From Streptomyces sp. NBC_01591 (lineage in GTDB: Bacteria > Actinomycetota > Actinomycetes > Streptomycetales > Streptomycetaceae), in assembly GCF_035918155.1 (NCBI RefSeq), contig NZ_CP109327.1:5332001-5396000 (forward strand): 64,000 bases of DNA, given 5' to 3'. How positions within the stretch are numbered: the first letter of the stretch is position 1; each line of letters begins with the position of its first letter. This document shows, piece by piece, positions 1 through 7,979 of this stretch. The position numbers and the translations under genes are program-made. The notes under the pieces are model-generated. The model searched no databases. It was not told the DNA's origin and saw only the letters and a list, made by a program, of their open reading frames with translations.

Positions 1-2
1 CG

Positions 3-188
3 TCGAAGAGCATGTACGGCGCCTTCGGGGTGCCGGTCGCGCTGCTGCTGTGGATCAACTTCTCGGCGAAGCTGCTGCTGTTCTGCGCCGCCTGGACGGC
101 GACGCAGAACAGCGAGGACGAGGCGTCCGAGACCGTCAGCGACGAGGAAGGCGGCGCACCAGGTCCGGCAGCGGCCAGCGCCGGTTGA
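3..188 (+). CDS. YihY/BrkB family membrane protein, C-terminal fragment
   Basis: The window opens inside this gene, so only the last 61 codons are visible. They read SKSMYGAFGVPVALLLWIN, then a hydrophobic stretch (LLLWINFSAKLLLFCAAWTA) that looks like the final membrane helix, then a short acidic and Ala/Gly-rich cytoplasmic tail ending at TGA 186-188. The SMYGAFG-P-ALLLW-N pattern is typical of the end of the BrkB/YihY inner-membrane family, whose function is unclear. Its 3' end overlaps the convergent carboxypeptidase gene by 53 bp. The family call rests on this tail alone. Confidence 0.7.
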   Translation, partial: SKSMYGAFGVPVALLLWINFSAKLLLFCAAWTATQNSEDEASETVSDEEGGAPGPAAASAG

Positions 189-1383
189 CCAGGAACACCC
201 CGCCGGCCAGCAGCACCAGGACGCCTCCGACGATGCCCAGCGCGATCCCGACGCCTCCGCCGCCGCCCTCGGCCGCGGCGGCCTTCGCGGTCTGTGCGGG
301 GCCGTTGTTGCCCTCGTCCTTTCCTTGCCCGGCCGCGGGGCCCTTCCCGGTGCCGGTGGCGGCGGACTTCGGGGGCACCAGTTCGCCGACCGGGGTCACC
401 TTGCCGCTGGCGTCGAAGCCCCAGTCGAGGAGGCTGGCGGCCTCCTTGTAGACGGCGTGGGTCTCGTCGGACGACGGGTTCATGACGGTGACGAGCAGCA
501 CCTTGCCGTTGCGTTCGGCGACACCGGTGAAGGTGTTGCCGGCGTGCGTGGTGTAGCCGTTCTTGACGCCCGCGACGCCCTTGTACGGGTCGACGCCGCC
601 CGCGCCGGTGAGCAGCTTGTTGGTGTTCTGGATGCCGAAGCTCTCGCGCTTCCCGTTCTTCTCCGCGCCGGGGAACTGTGCCTCGGCCGTGGAGGAGTAC
701 TCCCGGAAGTCCGCCTTCTGCAGCCCGCTGCGGGCGAACAGCGTCAGGTCGTAGGCGCTGGAGACCTGGTCGGGCGCGTCGTACCCGTCGGGCGACGCCA
801 CCTTCGTGTCGAGCGCCTGCAGCTCCTCGGCGTGCGCCTGCATCGCGTCGACGGTCTTGGGGACGCCGCCGTACATCGCGGACAGCACATGCACCGCGTC
901 GTTGCCCGACCGCAGGAACACACCGAGCCACAGGTCGTGGACCGTGTACGTGAGCTTCTCCTTGACGCCGACCAGGCTGCTGCCCTCGCCGAGATCGGCG
1001 AGATCCTCGTCCTTGACGGTGTACTTCCGGGTCTTCGGCTGCAGCGCCGGCATCACGGTGTCCGCGAAGAGCATCTTCAGGGTGGAGGCGGGAGGCAGCC
1101 GCCAGTGCGGGTTGTGCGAGGCGAGGACCTGGCCGCTCTCCGCGTCCGCGACGAGCCAGGACCTGCCCGTGAGGTCCTTCGGCAGCACCGGGGCGTCCGG
1201 TCCCAGCTTGACCTGCGTGCCGGCCCGGCCCAGCAGTTCGCCACCGACCTTGGACATGCCCTTGGGTGGCTTCGGCTGGTCGTCGGAGGTGTCCTTGCTG
1301 ACCGCCGATGCCGGGCTGATGACAAAAGTGGACAACAAGGCGGCAGAGATGACCGTCAGTGCGGTCTTTTTGAGAGCAGGCAC
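136..1383 (-). CDS. D-alanyl-D-alanine carboxypeptidase (peptidase S11, penicillin-binding protein)
   Basis: A 415-residue exported low-molecular-weight PBP that trims the terminal D-Ala of peptidoglycan stem peptides. A Sec signal peptide (KKTALTVISAALLSTFVIS...ASA) starts at the chosen GTG. The catalytic triad is present in order: SxxK as STLK, SxN as SGN, and the KTG-box as KNG (VKNGYTTHAGN). The C-terminus has a low-complexity linker, one transmembrane helix (GIALGIVGGVLVLLAGGVF) and a basic tail (NRRWPLPDLVRRLPRR), so the enzyme is anchored with its tail inside. The same frame stays open upstream to about position 2900, but that part overlaps the metallophosphoesterase on the other strand and lacks a signal-peptide start, so I reject it. 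No strong Shine-Dalgarno is visible before the GTG; the start is placed by the signal peptide. Confidence 0.9.
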   Translation of the reverse strand: MPALKKTALTVISAALLSTFVISPASAVSKDTSDDQPKPPKGMSKVGGELLGRAGTQVKLGPDAPVLPKDLTGRSWLVADAESGQVLASHNPHWRLPPASTLKMLFADTVMPALQPKTRKYTVKDEDLADLGEGSSLVGVKEKLTYTVHDLWLGVFLRSGNDAVHVLSAMYGGVPKTVDAMQAHAEELQALDTKVASPDGYDAPDQVSSAYDLTLFARSGLQKADFREYSSTAEAQFPGAEKNGKRESFGIQNTNKLLTGAGGVDPYKGVAGVKNGYTTHAGNTFTGVAERNGKVLLVTVMNPSSDETHAVYKEAASLLDWGFDASGKVTPVGELVPPKSAATGTGKGPAAGQGKDEGNNGPAQTAKAAAAEGGGGGVGIALGIVGGVLVLLAGGVFLVNRRWPLPDLVRRLPRR

Positions 1384-1504
1384 GGTCGGAAACGTACAGT
1401 GCGAAGATATGAAAATGGGTGCGGATGGCTTGACCCGCCGGGCATACCGCCGGGACAGCCCACCCCGGGCGGATGCGCCGGAGCGCGGCGGAGATACTGA
1501 GTTC

Positions 1505-1750
1505 ATGAAGCTCAGCCGCCCCGTCTCCTGGTTCCTGCTCGCCTTCGGGGTGTGGAGCTGGTTCATCTGGATCACTTTCGTCAAGAACCTGTGGAAGGAC
1601 GGCAGCGGACTCGCCTTCGACGACGCGGGTGACCCGACTGCGTACTTCTGGGTGCATCTGCTGCTCGCCATCACGTCCTTTCTCCTGGGGACGGCCGTTG
1701 GTGTGATCGGGTTCCGTGGCGTCAAGGCCCTGCGCCGCGAACGCGCATAA
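1505..1750 (+). CDS. Small two-helix membrane protein (SCO4848-type)
   Basis: An 81-residue protein with two predicted transmembrane segments (VSWFLLAFGVWSWFIWITF and YFWVHLLLAITSFLLGTAVGVIGF) and a basic C-terminus (RGVKALRRERA). It fits the conserved Streptomyces 'SCO4848 family membrane protein' group, which I recognise from memory; no function is known. It is transcribed divergently from the carboxypeptidase, with a 121-bp intergenic region that must hold both promoters. Confidence 0.75.
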   Translation: MKLSRPVSWFLLAFGVWSWFIWITFVKNLWKDGSGLAFDDAGDPTAYFWVHLLLAITSFLLGTAVGVIGFRGVKALRRERA

Positions 1751-1779
1751 CAGGCCGTACGACGGTCGGGTGAGGGCAA

Positions 1780-3084
1780 GTGGCAATGGCCGGTCTCGTG
1801 GTGACGATGATCGTGGTGCTCGCACTGCTCGCCGGGGTGCACCGCTATCTCTGGCGCCGATTCGTCGGTGACACGACGGCCGAGGGCAGCGTCCTGCGCA
1901 GAACCGGCACGGTGGCCGCGTACGTCCTGCCGCTGCTGAGCATCGGCGCGCTGGTCTCCGGCCGCGCGGGTGCGCCCTTCTGGCTCCAGCAAGTGCTGGC
2001 CTGGCCGGGCTATCTGTGGCTGGCCGCCGTGCTGTACCTGACGCTGGCTCTGCTGGTGGGGGAGGCGGCACGGCCGGTGCTGCGCCGGGTGCTCGCGGGC
2101 CGGGCGGGGCGGCCGGCGGACACGGTGTCGGCGGACGGCGCATCCCCAGCAGATCCGGCAATTGGCGCAAAGCGATCGAACGTCCCCTCGGGCGCAGAGG
2201 CTTCCGCCGCCCCGGGCACCCTCGTCGCCGACGCCCCCGCCCCGCACCGCCCCGAAGCCCCCACGCGCCGGCTGTTCGTCGCGCGGGCCGTCGGCGGTGC
2301 CGCCGCCGTCGCAGGGCTCGGCACGGTCGGCTACGGCACCTACGGGGTGCTGCGCGGACCGCGGGTCAAGCGGATCACCGTCCCGCTCGCCAAGCTGCCC
2401 CGCTCCGCGCACGGCTTCCGGATCGCCGTCGTCAGCGACATCCACCTCGGTCCGATCCTCGGCCGCGCCCACACCCAGCGGATCGTCGACACGATCAACC
2501 GGACCCAGCCGGATCTGGTCGCCGTCGTCGGGGATCTCGTCGACGGAACCGTCGCCGATCTCGGGCCGGCCGCGGAGCCGCTCGCGCGGCTGAGTTCCCG
2601 GCAGGGGAATTTCTTCGTCACCGGTAATCACGAGTACTACTCCGGCGCCGCCCAATGGGTTGACCAGATAAGGGAATTGGGGCTTCACCCGCTGGAGAAC
2701 GCCCGGGTGGAGATCGGTGGATTCGATCTTGCGGGCGTCAATGACATCGCCGGGGAGAGCGAGGGGCAGGGCCCCGACTTCGGCCGTGCGCTCGGTGACC
2801 GGGACCGCACCCGCGCCGCTGTCCTCCTGGCCCACCAGCCCGTCGTCGTCCACGACGCCGTCGCCCACGGCGTGGACCTCCAGCTCTCCGGCCACACCCA
2901 CGGCGGCCAGCTCTGGCCGGGCAACTTCATCGCGGATCTGGCCAATCCCACGGGCGCCGGGCTCGACCGGTACGGCGACACCCAGCTGTACGTCTCACGG
3001 GGCGCGGGTGCCTGGGGCCCGCCCGTACGGGTCGGCGCGCAGTCCGACATCACCGTCGTGGAGCTCGCTTCCCGACAGGCGTGA
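1780..3084 (+). CDS. Membrane-anchored metallophosphoesterase (calcineurin-like)
   Basis: A 434-residue protein. The first ~110 residues contain several transmembrane helices; an Ala/Pro-rich linker and a further helix (ARAVGGAAAVAGLGTVGYG) follow, and the phosphoesterase domain starts near residue 200. All metal-binding motifs of the calcineurin-like fold are visible: SDIHLG, GDLVDG, GNHEYYSG, a His in LLAHQP, and SGHTHGGQ. The enzyme should be a di-metal phosphoesterase; this membrane-linked family (YkuE/YaeI-like) has been tied to UDP-diacylglucosamine-type lipid substrates in other bacteria, but the substrate here is unknown. Start GTG 1780 follows GAGGGCAA; ATG 1786 is an equally good alternative. 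Confidence 0.85.
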   Translation: MAMAGLVVTMIVVLALLAGVHRYLWRRFVGDTTAEGSVLRRTGTVAAYVLPLLSIGALVSGRAGAPFWLQQVLAWPGYLWLAAVLYLTLALLVGEAARPVLRRVLAGRAGRPADTVSADGASPADPAIGAKRSNVPSGAEASAAPGTLVADAPAPHRPEAPTRRLFVARAVGGAAAVAGLGTVGYGTYGVLRGPRVKRITVPLAKLPRSAHGFRIAVVSDIHLGPILGRAHTQRIVDTINRTQPDLVAVVGDLVDGTVADLGPAAEPLARLSSRQGNFFVTGNHEYYSGAAQWVDQIRELGLHPLENARVEIGGFDLAGVNDIAGESEGQGPDFGRALGDRDRTRAAVLLAHQPVVVHDAVAHGVDLQLSGHTHGGQLWPGNFIADLANPTGAGLDRYGDTQLYVSRGAGAWGPPVRVGAQSDITVVELASRQA

Positions 3085-3271
3085 CTCTCCGTCGACGGCG
3101 GGTTCAGGGCGTCCAAGTGCATCCAAGGTTTCAACTGCCGAACAAAAGGCTATGAGTCACAGTTTTGCTCTTCCAGATGTGAATATCGTGTGATTGGCTG
3201 AACGTGAGCATGTGGTGATGTGCGTGTCTGGGCGCAACGCCGAGGTGGGGCTGGTAAGGGAGAGCACGTCA

Positions 3272-4828
3272 ATGCGGTCGGTCCGGCTACGGATTCTCGC
3301 GATTCTCGCGGTTTTGGTCATCGCAGGCGTTGTCGCCTGGCAGCTGCTCTCCTCGGACGAGGTGAAGAACGACCCCGTCGCGGTCGGCACGACGGACGAG
3401 GTCACCTCGCTCGACCCGGCCGGTGCGTACGACGCGGGTTCCTGGGCGATGTACAGCAACATCTACCAGTCCCTGATGACGTTCAAGTCCGGGGCGGTCG
3501 TGCCCGAGCCCGACGCCGCCGAGAGCTGCGGGTTCATCGGCCAGAAGCTCCAGACGTACCAGTGCAAGCTCCGCGACGACCTGACGTTCTCCAACGGACG
3601 CAAGATCACGGCCGAGGACGTCAAGTACTCCATCGAGCGCATGATCGAGATCAAGACGGACGTCGGTCCCTGGGTGCTCTTCCCGAGCCTCAAGAACGTG
3701 GTGGCCGACGGCCGCACCATCACCTTCAACCTCTCCACGCGCGACGCGACCTTCCCGCAGAAGCTCGCCACCGGAGCCGGTTCGATCGTCGACCGCGAGT
3801 CGTACCCGGCGGACAAGCTCCGCAAGGGCAACACCGTCGACGGCTCGGGTCCGTATCTCCTGAAGACGTACCGGTCGGGCGAGATCGCCGAACTGGTCCC
3901 CAACCCCCTCTACAAGGGCGCGCTGAGCAAGACCGGTGCCCCGGTCACCGTGCACTACTACGGCAAGTCGGACGAGCTCCAGGCCGCCTGGAAGGCCAAG
4001 CTGCTCGACGTCACGCACCGCGAACTGCCGCCGGCCACGCTCGCCGAGCTGAACCCCGGTGACCCCGACCTGCGCGTCACCGAGGCGGACAGCGCCGAGA
4101 TCCGCAACCTCGTCTTCAACGTCCGGCCCGGCTCCCCGCTGGCCGAGAAGAAGGTCCGGCAGGCCATCGCCTCGATCATCGACCGCGGGCCGCTGGTGAC
4201 CGGTGTCTACAAGAGCACGGTCGAGCCGCTCTACTCGCTGATCCCGCAGGGCTACATCGGGCACAGCACACCGTTCTTCGACGCCTACCCCTCGCCCGAC
4301 CCGGCGCGCGCCAAGAAGCTGTTGGCGGAAGCCGGCGTGCAGACGCCGCTGAACATCAGCTTCGGCTACGGCGGCGGCAACGAGACGTCCGCGAAGGAGA
4401 CCGCGGAGCTCCGCCGCCAGCTGGAGGCCGACGGGCTGTTCAAGGTCAAGGTCCACGCCGTCGACTGGTTGAAGTTCCAGAAGGAGTACGCGGCCGGCAA
4501 GTACGACGCGTACACGGTCGGCTGGCTCCCCGACTACCCGGACTCCGACACCTTCAGCCAGCCGCTGGTCGGCCGCAACAACAGCCTCCACAACGGCTAC
4601 TCCAGCAAGAAGGTGGACAGCCTGATCAGCTCCACGCTGCAGTACAGCGACCGCGGGCGCACCGCGGTGGACTTCAAGGAGCTCCAGGCGCAGGTCGGCG
4701 AGGACGTGCCGCTGGTCCCGCTGTGGCAGAAGAAGGACTACGTCGTCAGCACGACGGACGTCTCCGGTTCGCAGTACCTCTCGGACGGCACCGGCCTCTG
4801 GCGGCTCTGGGAACTGAAGCGGATCTGA
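3272..4828 (+). CDS. ABC transporter substrate-binding protein, family 5 (oligopeptide/nickel type)
   Basis: A 518-residue extracytoplasmic solute-binding protein. The N-terminus is a signal sequence or signal anchor (MRSVRLRILAILAVLVIAGVVAWQLL) without a lipobox cysteine, so it may stay membrane-tethered instead of being lipidated. The rest has the family layout: TDEVTSLDPAGAYD near the start, DDLTFSNGRKITAEDVKYSIER, later VRQAIASIIDR, and the terminal VPLVPLWQKKDYVVS. No permease or ATPase gene is adjacent, so it must work with components encoded elsewhere. GGGAGA precedes the ATG. The ligand cannot be inferred. Confidence 0.88.
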   Translation: MRSVRLRILAILAVLVIAGVVAWQLLSSDEVKNDPVAVGTTDEVTSLDPAGAYDAGSWAMYSNIYQSLMTFKSGAVVPEPDAAESCGFIGQKLQTYQCKLRDDLTFSNGRKITAEDVKYSIERMIEIKTDVGPWVLFPSLKNVVADGRTITFNLSTRDATFPQKLATGAGSIVDRESYPADKLRKGNTVDGSGPYLLKTYRSGEIAELVPNPLYKGALSKTGAPVTVHYYGKSDELQAAWKAKLLDVTHRELPPATLAELNPGDPDLRVTEADSAEIRNLVFNVRPGSPLAEKKVRQAIASIIDRGPLVTGVYKSTVEPLYSLIPQGYIGHSTPFFDAYPSPDPARAKKLLAEAGVQTPLNISFGYGGGNETSAKETAELRRQLEADGLFKVKVHAVDWLKFQKEYAAGKYDAYTVGWLPDYPDSDTFSQPLVGRNNSLHNGYSSKKVDSLISSTLQYSDRGRTAVDFKELQAQVGEDVPLVPLWQKKDYVVSTTDVSGSQYLSDGTGLWRLWELKRI

Positions 4829-4901
4829 CGGTCCTGACGGTCCGCCGGACAGGACGCGGGGCGGTCGTACCGGCGCTGCCGGACGGCCGCCCGCCGTTTT
4901 T

Positions 4902-5696
4902 CTACGCCGATCCGCCGGACCGGCCCCGGCTCCGGGACTTCGCGGTGCCTGGCTTCGGCGTGCCGGACTTCGCCGTGCCTGGCTTCGAGGTGCCGGACTT
5001 CGCCGCGCCGGGCAGGAACTCCTCCAGCACATCGTGGACCTGCCGCACCAGCGGCCGCAGCACCCGGAACCGGGAGAGCGCGATGGCGCGGGCGCCGATC
5101 GGGGCGGAGCGCTCGACCAGGCGGCGGCTGCGTTCGGTGTGCTCCGTCCGGTCGTACACCCAGTACAGCACCAGGCCCATCTGCATCAGCCACATCAACT
5201 GCGGCAGCAGCTCAGCCAGTTCGGGGTCGGTCTTGGCGTCGGATCCGTCCAGGCATCGCCGGTGGATGGAGATCGCCGCCTCGCGGGCCGCCACCGACTC
5301 CGCCGAGAAGGGGCTGAGCGGACTCTCCGGGTCGGCGGCGTTCTTGAAGAACTGGGCGGCGAAGCGGTGGTACGGCTCCGCCACGTCCAGCCAGGTGAGC
5401 AGGACCCCGCGCATGCGCACCGCGAGGTCCCCGTCGCCGTCCAGGACCGGCTGCACGGCCGCCGCGTGCTCGGCGGCGAGCCGGTCGTAGAAGCCCTGGA
5501 CGAGGTGCTCCTTGTTCGTGAAGTAGTAGTAGGCGTTCCCCACGGAGACGCCTGCCTCCTGGGCGATGGCCCGCATCGTCGTCTTGTCGTAGCCGCGTTC
5601 CTGGAAGAGCCGGAGCGCCGTTTCGAGGATGAGTGTGCGGGTCTGCTCGCTCTTGGGAGCCTTGGCTTCCTTCACGTCCTTCGCTTCCTTCACCAC
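4902..5696 (-). CDS. TetR family transcriptional regulator with a repetitive C-terminal tail
   Basis: A 264-residue regulator. The N-terminal helix-turn-helix is clear (RTLILETALRLFQERGYDKTTMRAIAQEAGVSVGNAYYYFTNKEHLV), preceded by a Lys-rich leader (VVKEAKDVKEAKAPKSEQ). The ligand domain spans about residues 80-225. The last ~30 residues consist of degenerate decapeptide repeats (KSGTSKPGTA, KSGTPKPGTA) encoded by a 30-bp DNA repeat at 4935-5012. It is the last gene of a minus-strand operon after the membrane protein and DCC genes, so it probably represses its own operon through the TTGAAC palindromes at 6611-6668. Start GTG 5696; GTG 5693 is also possible. Confidence 0.85.
   Translation of the reverse strand: MVKEAKDVKEAKAPKSEQTRTLILETALRLFQERGYDKTTMRAIAQEAGVSVGNAYYYFTNKEHLVQGFYDRLAAEHAAAVQPVLDGDGDLAVRMRGVLLTWLDVAEPYHRFAAQFFKNAADPESPLSPFSAESVAAREAAISIHRRCLDGSDAKTDPELAELLPQLMWLMQMGLVLYWVYDRTEHTERSRRLVERSAPIGARAIALSRFRVLRPLVRQVHDVLEEFLPGAAKSGTSKPGTAKSGTPKPGTAKSRSRGRSGGSA
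4935..5012 (-). repeat. 30-bp tandem repeat in the TetR 3' end
   Basis: Two full 30-bp units (4935-4964 and 4965-4994) and one partial unit (4995-5012), each beginning GGACTTCGC on the plus strand. They encode the KPGTA/KSGT decapeptides of the regulator's tail. Copy number is likely variable between strains. Confidence 0.85.
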
Positions 5697-5719
5697 AGTC
5701 CCGAGGGTATCCGTCCCGG

Positions 5720-6154
5720 TCAGCCCTCGGATCCGGGGACCGTACAAGCACCGTCCCCGCCGCCCTGACCGCACGGTGCTGCGGTCAGGGACCGGTACTT
5801 CGCGGCGGCGAGCACGGTGGCCCGGGCGAACGGACGGCCCGCCGGGGTGGTCAGCCAGTGGGCCCTGGGCCGGTGCTCGGCCAGCGCCCAGAGGCAGACG
5901 ATCCACGCGGAGGTCCCGCGGTAGATCTGCCCCCGGTCGCCGATCACCGTGATCTCGTCCAGCGTCCCGGCGTGATCGAGCCCGGGGAAGCGGCGGCGCG
6001 CCTCCTCGGAGGCCGCCGGGACGAGGTCGAGCGGGACGAGCTGACGTTGCTTCATCAGCCACTGCCGCAGATGGAGGCAGAGCGAGCACCGCGCGTCGTA
6101 CAGCACCGTGAGGCGCTCGACGGAGAGCCGCTGCCCGCCGGATCCGTCCGTCAC
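5720..6154 (-). CDS. DCC family thiol-disulfide oxidoreductase
   Basis: A 144-residue protein (DUF393). The family motif DxxCxxC is present as LYDARCSLCLHLRQWL, followed by LVPLDLVPA, the ITVIGDRGQIYRGTSAWI strand and a conserved W-L-T-P segment. The thioredoxin-like active site suggests a redox role; physiological partners of DCC proteins are poorly known. GTG 6154 lies just after the stop of the upstream membrane protein gene, with GAGGG upstream; a longer version from 6187 would overlap that gene. It is the middle gene of the membrane protein - DCC - TetR operon. Confidence 0.82.
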   Translation of the reverse strand: MTDGSGGQRLSVERLTVLYDARCSLCLHLRQWLMKQRQLVPLDLVPAASEEARRRFPGLDHAGTLDEITVIGDRGQIYRGTSAWIVCLWALAEHRPRAHWLTTPAGRPFARATVLAAAKYRSLTAAPCGQGGGDGACTVPGSEG

Positions 6155-6159
6155 GGCGC

Positions 6160-6597
6160 TCAGACCCTCGGGGCGGGTGCCGCCCACGGGCCGTGGCCCG
6201 GTCCAGGCCCCGTCCAGCCCTGCGGGGCCACGGGCGGGGTCTGCTCACGCTCCATCAGGCCGCGGCGGCGGATCTTGTTGAGCACATAGACATTGCCGAG
6301 GTGCATCACGCCGAGGACGAGCAGGACGACGCCGAGCTTCACCGACAGTGCCTCGAAGAGTCCGCGGGCGTCGGTGACGCCGTCGGAGTTCCGCAGGTAG
6401 AGGGTGACGAAGCCCAGGTTGACCAGGTAGAAGCCGACCACCAGCAGGTGGTTGACGGCATCGGCGAGCTTCTCGTTCCCGTGCAGCACATCGGCGAGGA
6501 ACACCTTGCCGTTGCGGCTGAGCGTGCGCGCGACCCAGACGGTCAACGCCACGCTGATCAGCAGGTAGATGACATACGCGACAACAGTGAGGTCCAT
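6160..6597 (-). CDS. Integral membrane protein, first gene of the DCC/TetR operon
   Basis: A 145-residue protein with about three transmembrane helices (VVAYVIYLLISVALTVWVA, HLLVVGFYLVNLGFVTLYL, LGVVLLVLGVMHLGNVYVL) and a Gly/Pro-rich cytoplasmic tail. I do not recognise a named family. The ATG follows a strong AGGGAGGGTGGGGC ribosome binding region. Its location ahead of a DCC oxidoreductase and a TetR regulator suggests a small membrane-associated redox module controlled by that regulator. Confidence 0.8.
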   Translation of the reverse strand: MDLTVVAYVIYLLISVALTVWVARTLSRNGKVFLADVLHGNEKLADAVNHLLVVGFYLVNLGFVTLYLRNSDGVTDARGLFEALSVKLGVVLLVLGVMHLGNVYVLNKIRRRGLMEREQTPPVAPQGWTGPGPGHGPWAAPAPRV

Positions 6598-6610
6598 GCC
6601 CCACCCTCCC

Positions 6611-6624
6611 TTGAACGCGTTCAA
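6611..6624. promoter_or_regulatory. Operator palindrome TTGAACGCGTTCAA
   Basis: A perfect 14-bp palindrome TTGAAC-GC-GTTCAA, placed between the predicted -10 box and the start codon of the membrane protein gene. It shares both half-sites with the palindrome at 6655-6668 (centres 44 bp apart). Binding here would block transcription elongation of the operon. Confidence 0.7.
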
Positions 6625-6639
6625 AAGCTGTTGTCATGG

Positions 6640-6668
6640 ACTGTAGACCTGTATTTGAACATGTTCAA
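6640..6668 (-). promoter_or_regulatory. Operon promoter overlapping operator TTGAACATGTTCAA
   Basis: Reading the minus strand, TTGAAC (6668-6663) is followed after exactly 17 bp by TACAGT (6645-6640), a good vegetative-type promoter. The -35 box is the left half of a perfect palindrome TTGAACATGTTCAA (6655-6668). A repressor bound there would occlude the -35 region. The MFS stop codon overlaps the palindrome by four bases. Confidence 0.65.
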
Positions 6669-7891
6669 GCCGGGACTCCGGAAGCTTGTTCCGCCTGCTT
6701 TCCGGGCGCCCCGAAGCGCCGTACGCCCGACACCGCCGCCGTCCCCAGGCAGGCCGCGCCGACCGCCACCGCGGCGACGGTCAGGGGTACTTCGGCACCC
6801 CAGGCCGAGGCCGCGAGCGGGGCCAGGGCGTAGCCGAGCGGCATCGCGCCGAGGGAGAGCAGCCAGTCGTACGAGGTCACCCGGGCCAGGGCGTGCGCCG
6901 GTACGGCGGACTGGACCGAGGTCGCCCAGACCGGGCCGAGGAAGCCGAGGCCGGCCTGGGCGACGCCGTACGCGGCGATGGTGAGCGCGACCGGTGCATG
7001 GGCGGCCAGCAGGCCGAGCGGCAGGGCATACGTGGCGAGGCCCAGGTTGGCCACCAGGACCGGGCGGCGGGGGCGGGCCCGGCCGGCCAGCAGGGAGCCG
7101 AGGAGCAGGCCGACCGCACCGGTCTGCAGGAAAGCGACCCAGACGCCCTTGCCGCCCAGCTCCCGGACGAAGAGCGCCGGGCCGACCGTCATCAGGACGG
7201 CCGCCGCGCCGTTCCAGACGGCGTGCGCGATCAGGCTCGTCCAGTACCAGTCGCGGCTGCGGACCTCGCTCCAGCCCTCCTTGAGGTCGGTGAACAGCGA
7301 ACGCCGGGGGATGGGGACGTGCCGGACCTCGACGGCGGACAGCAGTGCGGCGCTCACCGCGAAGCTGAGGCCGTCCAGCACGAAGGCCCAGCCCGGACCC
7401 GCGGTGAGGATCAGCACACCGGCGAGGGCCGGTCCGCCGAGCCGCGTGGTGCTGCTGACGACCGCCATCAGCGAGTTGGCGCGCAGCAGCCCGGACTCCG
7501 CCACGGTGCCGCGGATCAGCGGTGACGCGGTCGGCATCGCGAACGCCCCGGCGGCGCCGCCGATCGCCTCGGCGAGGGCGATCTGCCAGAGCGCGGGGGA
7601 GCCGCCGAGCAGCTCCGCGCCGACGAAGAGCTGGGTCGCGCACCGTACGAGATCTGTGGTGAGCGCGACCGTACGGGCGTTGAAGCGGTCGCCCACGACG
7701 CCGCCCAGCGGCAGCAGGAGCAGCTTGGGGACCATTGCGCAGCCCAGGACCAGGGCGAGCGCTCCGGTCGAGCCGGTGGCCAGATAGACGGCCAGGGAGA
7801 GGGCGGTGGGGATGACGGCGTCGCCGAGCAGCGAGAGGGTGCGGCCGATGAAGAGCAGGCGGAAGGCGCGCGTGCGCAAGGGGTGTGGCAT
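6665..7891 (-). CDS. MFS transporter (multidrug-type)
   Basis: A 408-residue major facilitator with 12 predicted helices and the typical N-terminal layout (FRLLFIGRTLSLLGDAVIPTALSLAVY). GVVGDRFNARTVALTTDL corresponds to the loop 2-3 motif A. It is divergently oriented to a MarR gene, the usual arrangement for a drug efflux pump and its repressor. No strong ribosome binding site precedes ATG 7891. Its substrate is unknown. Confidence 0.85.
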   Translation of the reverse strand: MPHPLRTRAFRLLFIGRTLSLLGDAVIPTALSLAVYLATGSTGALALVLGCAMVPKLLLLPLGGVVGDRFNARTVALTTDLVRCATQLFVGAELLGGSPALWQIALAEAIGGAAGAFAMPTASPLIRGTVAESGLLRANSLMAVVSSTTRLGGPALAGVLILTAGPGWAFVLDGLSFAVSAALLSAVEVRHVPIPRRSLFTDLKEGWSEVRSRDWYWTSLIAHAVWNGAAAVLMTVGPALFVRELGGKGVWVAFLQTGAVGLLLGSLLAGRARPRRPVLVANLGLATYALPLGLLAAHAPVALTIAAYGVAQAGLGFLGPVWATSVQSAVPAHALARVTSYDWLLSLGAMPLGYALAPLAASAWGAEVPLTVAAVAVGAACLGTAAVSGVRRFGAPGKQAEQASGVPA

Positions 7892-7903
7892 GCGCGAGAA
7901 TCT

Positions 7904-7934
7904 ATTTCGTTACCGAACTATTCGTCAACGAAAT
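7904..7934. promoter_or_regulatory. Probable MarR operator between mfs and marR
   Basis: Two similar 12-mers, TTCGTTACCGAA (7906-7917) and TTCGTCAACGAA (7921-7932), lie 15 bp apart. Together they form a larger inverted repeat with perfect 8-bp arms ATTTCGTT (7904-7911) and AACGAAAT (7927-7934). The stretch is AT-rich against its surroundings and sits in the 88-bp gap between the divergent transporter and regulator, so it is the natural MarR site. Confidence 0.6.
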
Positions 7935-7979
7935 ATTAGGTTCCGAAGGGAAGTTGGGGGCCGGGCGTACGCTTTCCCC

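Noticed and set aside
1384..2901. N-terminal extension of the carboxypeptidase frame to 921 residues
   Set aside because: It overlaps the metallophosphoesterase on the opposite strand, has no domain, and the signal peptide places the start at 1383.
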